DNA from: Christensenellaceae bacterium
GTDB taxonomy: Bacteria > Bacillota > Clostridia > Christensenellales > UBA1750
Reading direction: 5' to 3'
Assembly: GCA_031287285.1 (NCBI GenBank)
Contig: JAITTC010000190.1
Coordinates: 1 to 7,419 of the forward strand
Length of the DNA: 7,419 nucleotides
Part shown: positions 5,962 through 7,419 of the stretch, piece by piece
How the letters are laid out: each line of letters starts with the position of its first letter
How positions within the stretch are numbered: the first letter of the stretch is position 1
The notes under the pieces: model-generated
What the model was told of the DNA's origin: nothing
Database searches by the model: none
Seen by the model: only the letters and a program-made list of their open reading frames with translations
Translations under genes and position numbers: made by a program

Positions 5962-5980
5962 ACCATCTAAATGGGATGGT
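5962..5980 (-). other. Hairpin in the spo0A leader
   Basis: ACCATC (5980-5975), loop CCATTTA, GATGGT (5967-5962). The stem can extend to flanking AAAAC/GTTTT with a two-base bulge. It lies 12-30 nt upstream of the G run, inside the likely untranslated leader. No long T run follows on either strand, so it is probably not a terminator. Confidence 0.45.
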
Positions 5981-6009
5981 TTTGATCTGAGCATGATAGA
6001 ACCGTTATT

Positions 6010-6018
6010 ATTTTAGCA
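6010..6018 (-). promoter_or_regulatory. Possible spo0A promoter (extended -10)
   Basis: TGCTAAAAT (6018-6010) on the minus strand: TGn plus TAAAAT, five of six to the vegetative -10. The -35 position holds only TGGATT, a poor match. A predicted start near 6003 gives a leader of about 70 nt. The SigH promoter pattern expected for spo0A in Bacillus was not clearly seen. Confidence 0.4.
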
Positions 6019-6054
6019 CAGCCCTCTTCTTAAATCCATCACCCCAATGGGTAT

Positions 6055-6061
6055 TTCGGCA
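6055..6061 (-). promoter_or_regulatory. Possible 0A box upstream of spo0A
   Basis: TGCCGAA (6061-6055) on the minus strand fits the Spo0A site TGNCGAA, one base from the best form TGTCGAA, about 50 nt upstream of the proposed transcription start. Autoregulation by Spo0A is known in Bacillus; a single short match could be chance. Confidence 0.3.
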
Positions 6062-6103
6062 AATTTCGAGCGCGGTTCATCGACCGGTTATTGGCAATAA
6101 AAC

Positions 6104-6163
6104 AGCCCGATCAAAAAATGAAAAGGAATAAATAATAATATAAGGAATAAAATTGATTGGGCT
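6104..6163 (+). other. Stem-loop with AT-rich, C-free loop
   Basis: AGCCCGATCAA (6104-6114) and TTGATTGGGCT (6153-6163) pair over 11 positions with one G-U if transcribed from the plus strand. The 38-nt loop has no C and holds a direct repeat AAGGAATAAA at 6123-6132 and 6142-6151 (period 19). Sits midway in the 484-bp gap between spo0A and the divergent LuxR-type gene. The rest of the gap (6164-6402) shows no gene and no clear promoter for the downstream gene. Confidence 0.55.
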
Positions 6164-6417
6164 CAGAAAAGGCTCCGGCAGCCTTGCACGATATCGAAAG
6201 AAAACCCTTCATTTCATGCTTCCATGCTGATTTGCACGTCGGACCAATCCGCAGCGGCATTAAAACGAGGCCATTCATAAAGAGTTCACGAAGTTAGGGT
6301 GCCTTGCAGGATTTCCATCTATTTATGTCAAATATTTTAGTCTGGTTGTGATATCGCTTTGATTGTTTGCCGTTTCACGCAGGCATTCATTAAAATGGAA
6401 CCAGGAGGATTTCCCCA

Positions 6418-7419
6418 ATGCGACAATTTCCATTCCAAAGCCAAGGGCCGCGAGCCAGGATGGGTCAACCCATCCTTAAAAGGCCGAAGCTTGAGCGTTT
6501 TTTGGGGGATATGCTTGAAAATTACCCTATTTTGAGCGTCGTGGCCGGGATGGGATACGGGAAGACGGAAACGATTCGCTCCATGCTGAAGGGGATGGAT
6601 GCGGTCATCGCCTGGGTGCGGCTGACGGAATACGACAACAACCCCGTGCATTTTTGGAATAACTTTACCCAGGCTATGGTGCCTTATAACGCGCCGGAAG
6701 TCGTGGGCTTCCTGCGCAGCACCGGGATGCCCGACGGGCCCGCCCAATTCGAGCGGTATTTGGAGTTTCCGGATGCGATGATCGTGCCAGGGAAGCGCTA
6801 TATCTTCGTGTATGATGATCTGCAGCTGATTCATTCCCCCTCGGTGCTCTGGTTTCTCGAAAAATCGATCAGCGCGCCCTACAAAATGGTTCGTTCCATC
6901 CTGCTGTCGCAGTCGGAACCGGCCTTCTCTTCGATGCGCTCCAAGGCTTCCGTGCTGCGGATCAGCGAAGAAGAGCTCTCGTTCACCTGGGAGGAAACCC
7001 GCGACTTCCTTCTTCTTAGGGGCCTGAATTTACCGGACGAGAGCCTGGATCTGATCTTTAAAGAAACGGCGGGCTGCCCGGCCGCGCTGCAGCTGATCGG
7101 TTCCTTTTTGCAGGAAAGCCCCTATTTTAGCGAGCGACGGGCCCTTTCTGCGATGCGCGCGAGCCTGGAAGGGATTTTCGAGGGGGAAATTTTCTCGAGG
7201 ATTTCCCCGGAACTGAGCCTGGCGCTTGAGAAACTTGCATTGATTGAAACCCCAACGCTTGCGCTTTTGCATGAAACGGGGATTGTGCATGAAACGATCG
7301 AAAAGGAAATGAAGGGGCTGAGCGCTGTTCTGCGCCGCAACTGCAGCAGCGACGCATACCGCATTCATCCCCTGTTTTTAGACTGTTTGCGCAGGCGAAA
7401 AAGCTCGCTTGACGCGGCG
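6418..7419 (+). CDS. MalT/LuxR-type STAND ATPase transcriptional regulator, N-terminal part (cut by window edge)
   Basis: 334 codons are visible with no stop; full members are about 800-900 residues with a C-terminal LuxR helix-turn-helix that would lie beyond the window. Seen: RPKLERFL (22-29), the usual domain start; Walker A GMGYGKT (44-50); FWNNFTQAM (79-87); Walker B YIFVYDD (128-134); a sensor-like ILLSQSEP (161-168); GCPAALQLIG (219-228), matching the family's GWxAGLQL motif; and YRIHPLFLDCLR (314-324), matching YRxHxLFxxFLR. These are marks of the NB-ARC-like MalT class, which switches on transcription after binding an inducer and ATP. ATG at 6418 has AGGAGGA 8 nt upstream. The bound signal is unknown. 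It is divergent from spo0A across 484 bp, which suggests proximity but not proven joint control. Confidence 0.88.
   Translation, partial: MRQFPFQSQGPRARMGQPILKRPKLERFLGDMLENYPILSVVAGMGYGKTETIRSMLKGMDAVIAWVRLTEYDNNPVHFWNNFTQAMVPYNAPEVVGFLRSTGMPDGPAQFERYLEFPDAMIVPGKRYIFVYDDLQLIHSPSVLWFLEKSISAPYKMVRSILLSQSEPAFSSMRSKASVLRISEEELSFTWEETRDFLLLRGLNLPDESLDLIFKETAGCPAALQLIGSFLQESPYFSERRALSAMRASLEGIFEGEIFSRISPELSLALEKLALIETPTLALLHETGIVHETIEKEMKGLSAVLRRNCSSDAYRIHPLFLDCLRRRKSSLDAA
6458..6475. repeat. Perfect palindrome near the start of the LuxR-type gene
   Basis: GGATGGGT-CA-ACCCATCC, eight-base arms around two bases, at codons 14-20. As DNA it looks like an operator for a dimeric protein; as RNA it gives a 7-bp stem with a UCAA loop about 40 nt after the start codon. 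Function is unknown, and coding constraint alone does not explain it. Confidence 0.5.

Noticed and set aside
6391..6414. TTGCCG...TAAAAT promoter-like pair and an upstream ATG at 6395 before the LuxR-type gene.
   Set aside because: The predicted start would fall inside the ribosome binding site, and the ATG at 6395 is in another frame with no Shine-Dalgarno.
6337..6834. Minus-strand open frame of 165 codons opposite the LuxR-type gene.
   Set aside because: Antisense to a frame with Walker A and B motifs; no recognisable protein.

Overview
The window most likely comes from a GC-rich, low-GC-phylum-type Gram-positive: a spore-forming Bacillota of the class Clostridia. Four things point there: a full-length Spo0A, which is confined to endospore formers and their relatives; a tRNA-Cys T-box in front of cysE-cysS; strong purine-rich ribosome binding sites; and vegetative promoters of the TTGACA/TATACT type. 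The Christensenellales would fit, but that is a guess from composition and gene style only.

Layout, left to right. (1) 1-657, minus strand: N-terminal half of a MATE-family multidrug/Na+ antiporter, cut by the window edge, with its own extended -10 promoter at 717-745. (2) 746-2011: about 1.3 kb without a credible gene. It holds a decaying tandem array with a ~300-bp period and five copies of a dispersed repeat core that reads as 'CEERSDEAIQ'/'RGAQRRSNPA' when translated by chance. (3) 2076-4218, minus strand: cysE (serine O-acetyltransferase, TTG start) overlapping cysS (cysteinyl-tRNA synthetase) by 14 nt. The pair is driven by a near-consensus promoter at 4575-4603 and a complete cysteine T-box leader, with specifier UGC, T-box bulge UGGA and a competing terminator, and it ends in a hairpin just after the cysS stop. 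(4) 4604-5066: no credible gene. Its right end carries a plus-strand terminator overlapped by a stronger, mutually exclusive hairpin. (5) 5133-5933, minus strand: spo0A with a strong terminator and an unusual run of nine G in its ribosome binding site. (6) 5934-6417: divergent intergenic region with candidate spo0A control sites and an AT-rich stem-loop. (7) 6418-7419, plus strand: N-terminal STAND ATPase part of a MalT/LuxR-type regulator, running off the right edge.

How they work together: cysE makes O-acetylserine, the precursor of cysteine, and cysS charges tRNA-Cys. The T-box turns both on when uncharged tRNA-Cys accumulates, so supply and use of cysteine are controlled by one RNA sensor. 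Spo0A is the master switch for sporulation and stationary-phase genes. The divergent LuxR-type ATPase is a separate, unknown signal-responsive regulator. I see no phage, transposase or CRISPR genes. The least explained parts are the ~300-bp repeat array, the orphan plus-strand hairpin pair at 5007-5052 and the G9 tract at spo0A.
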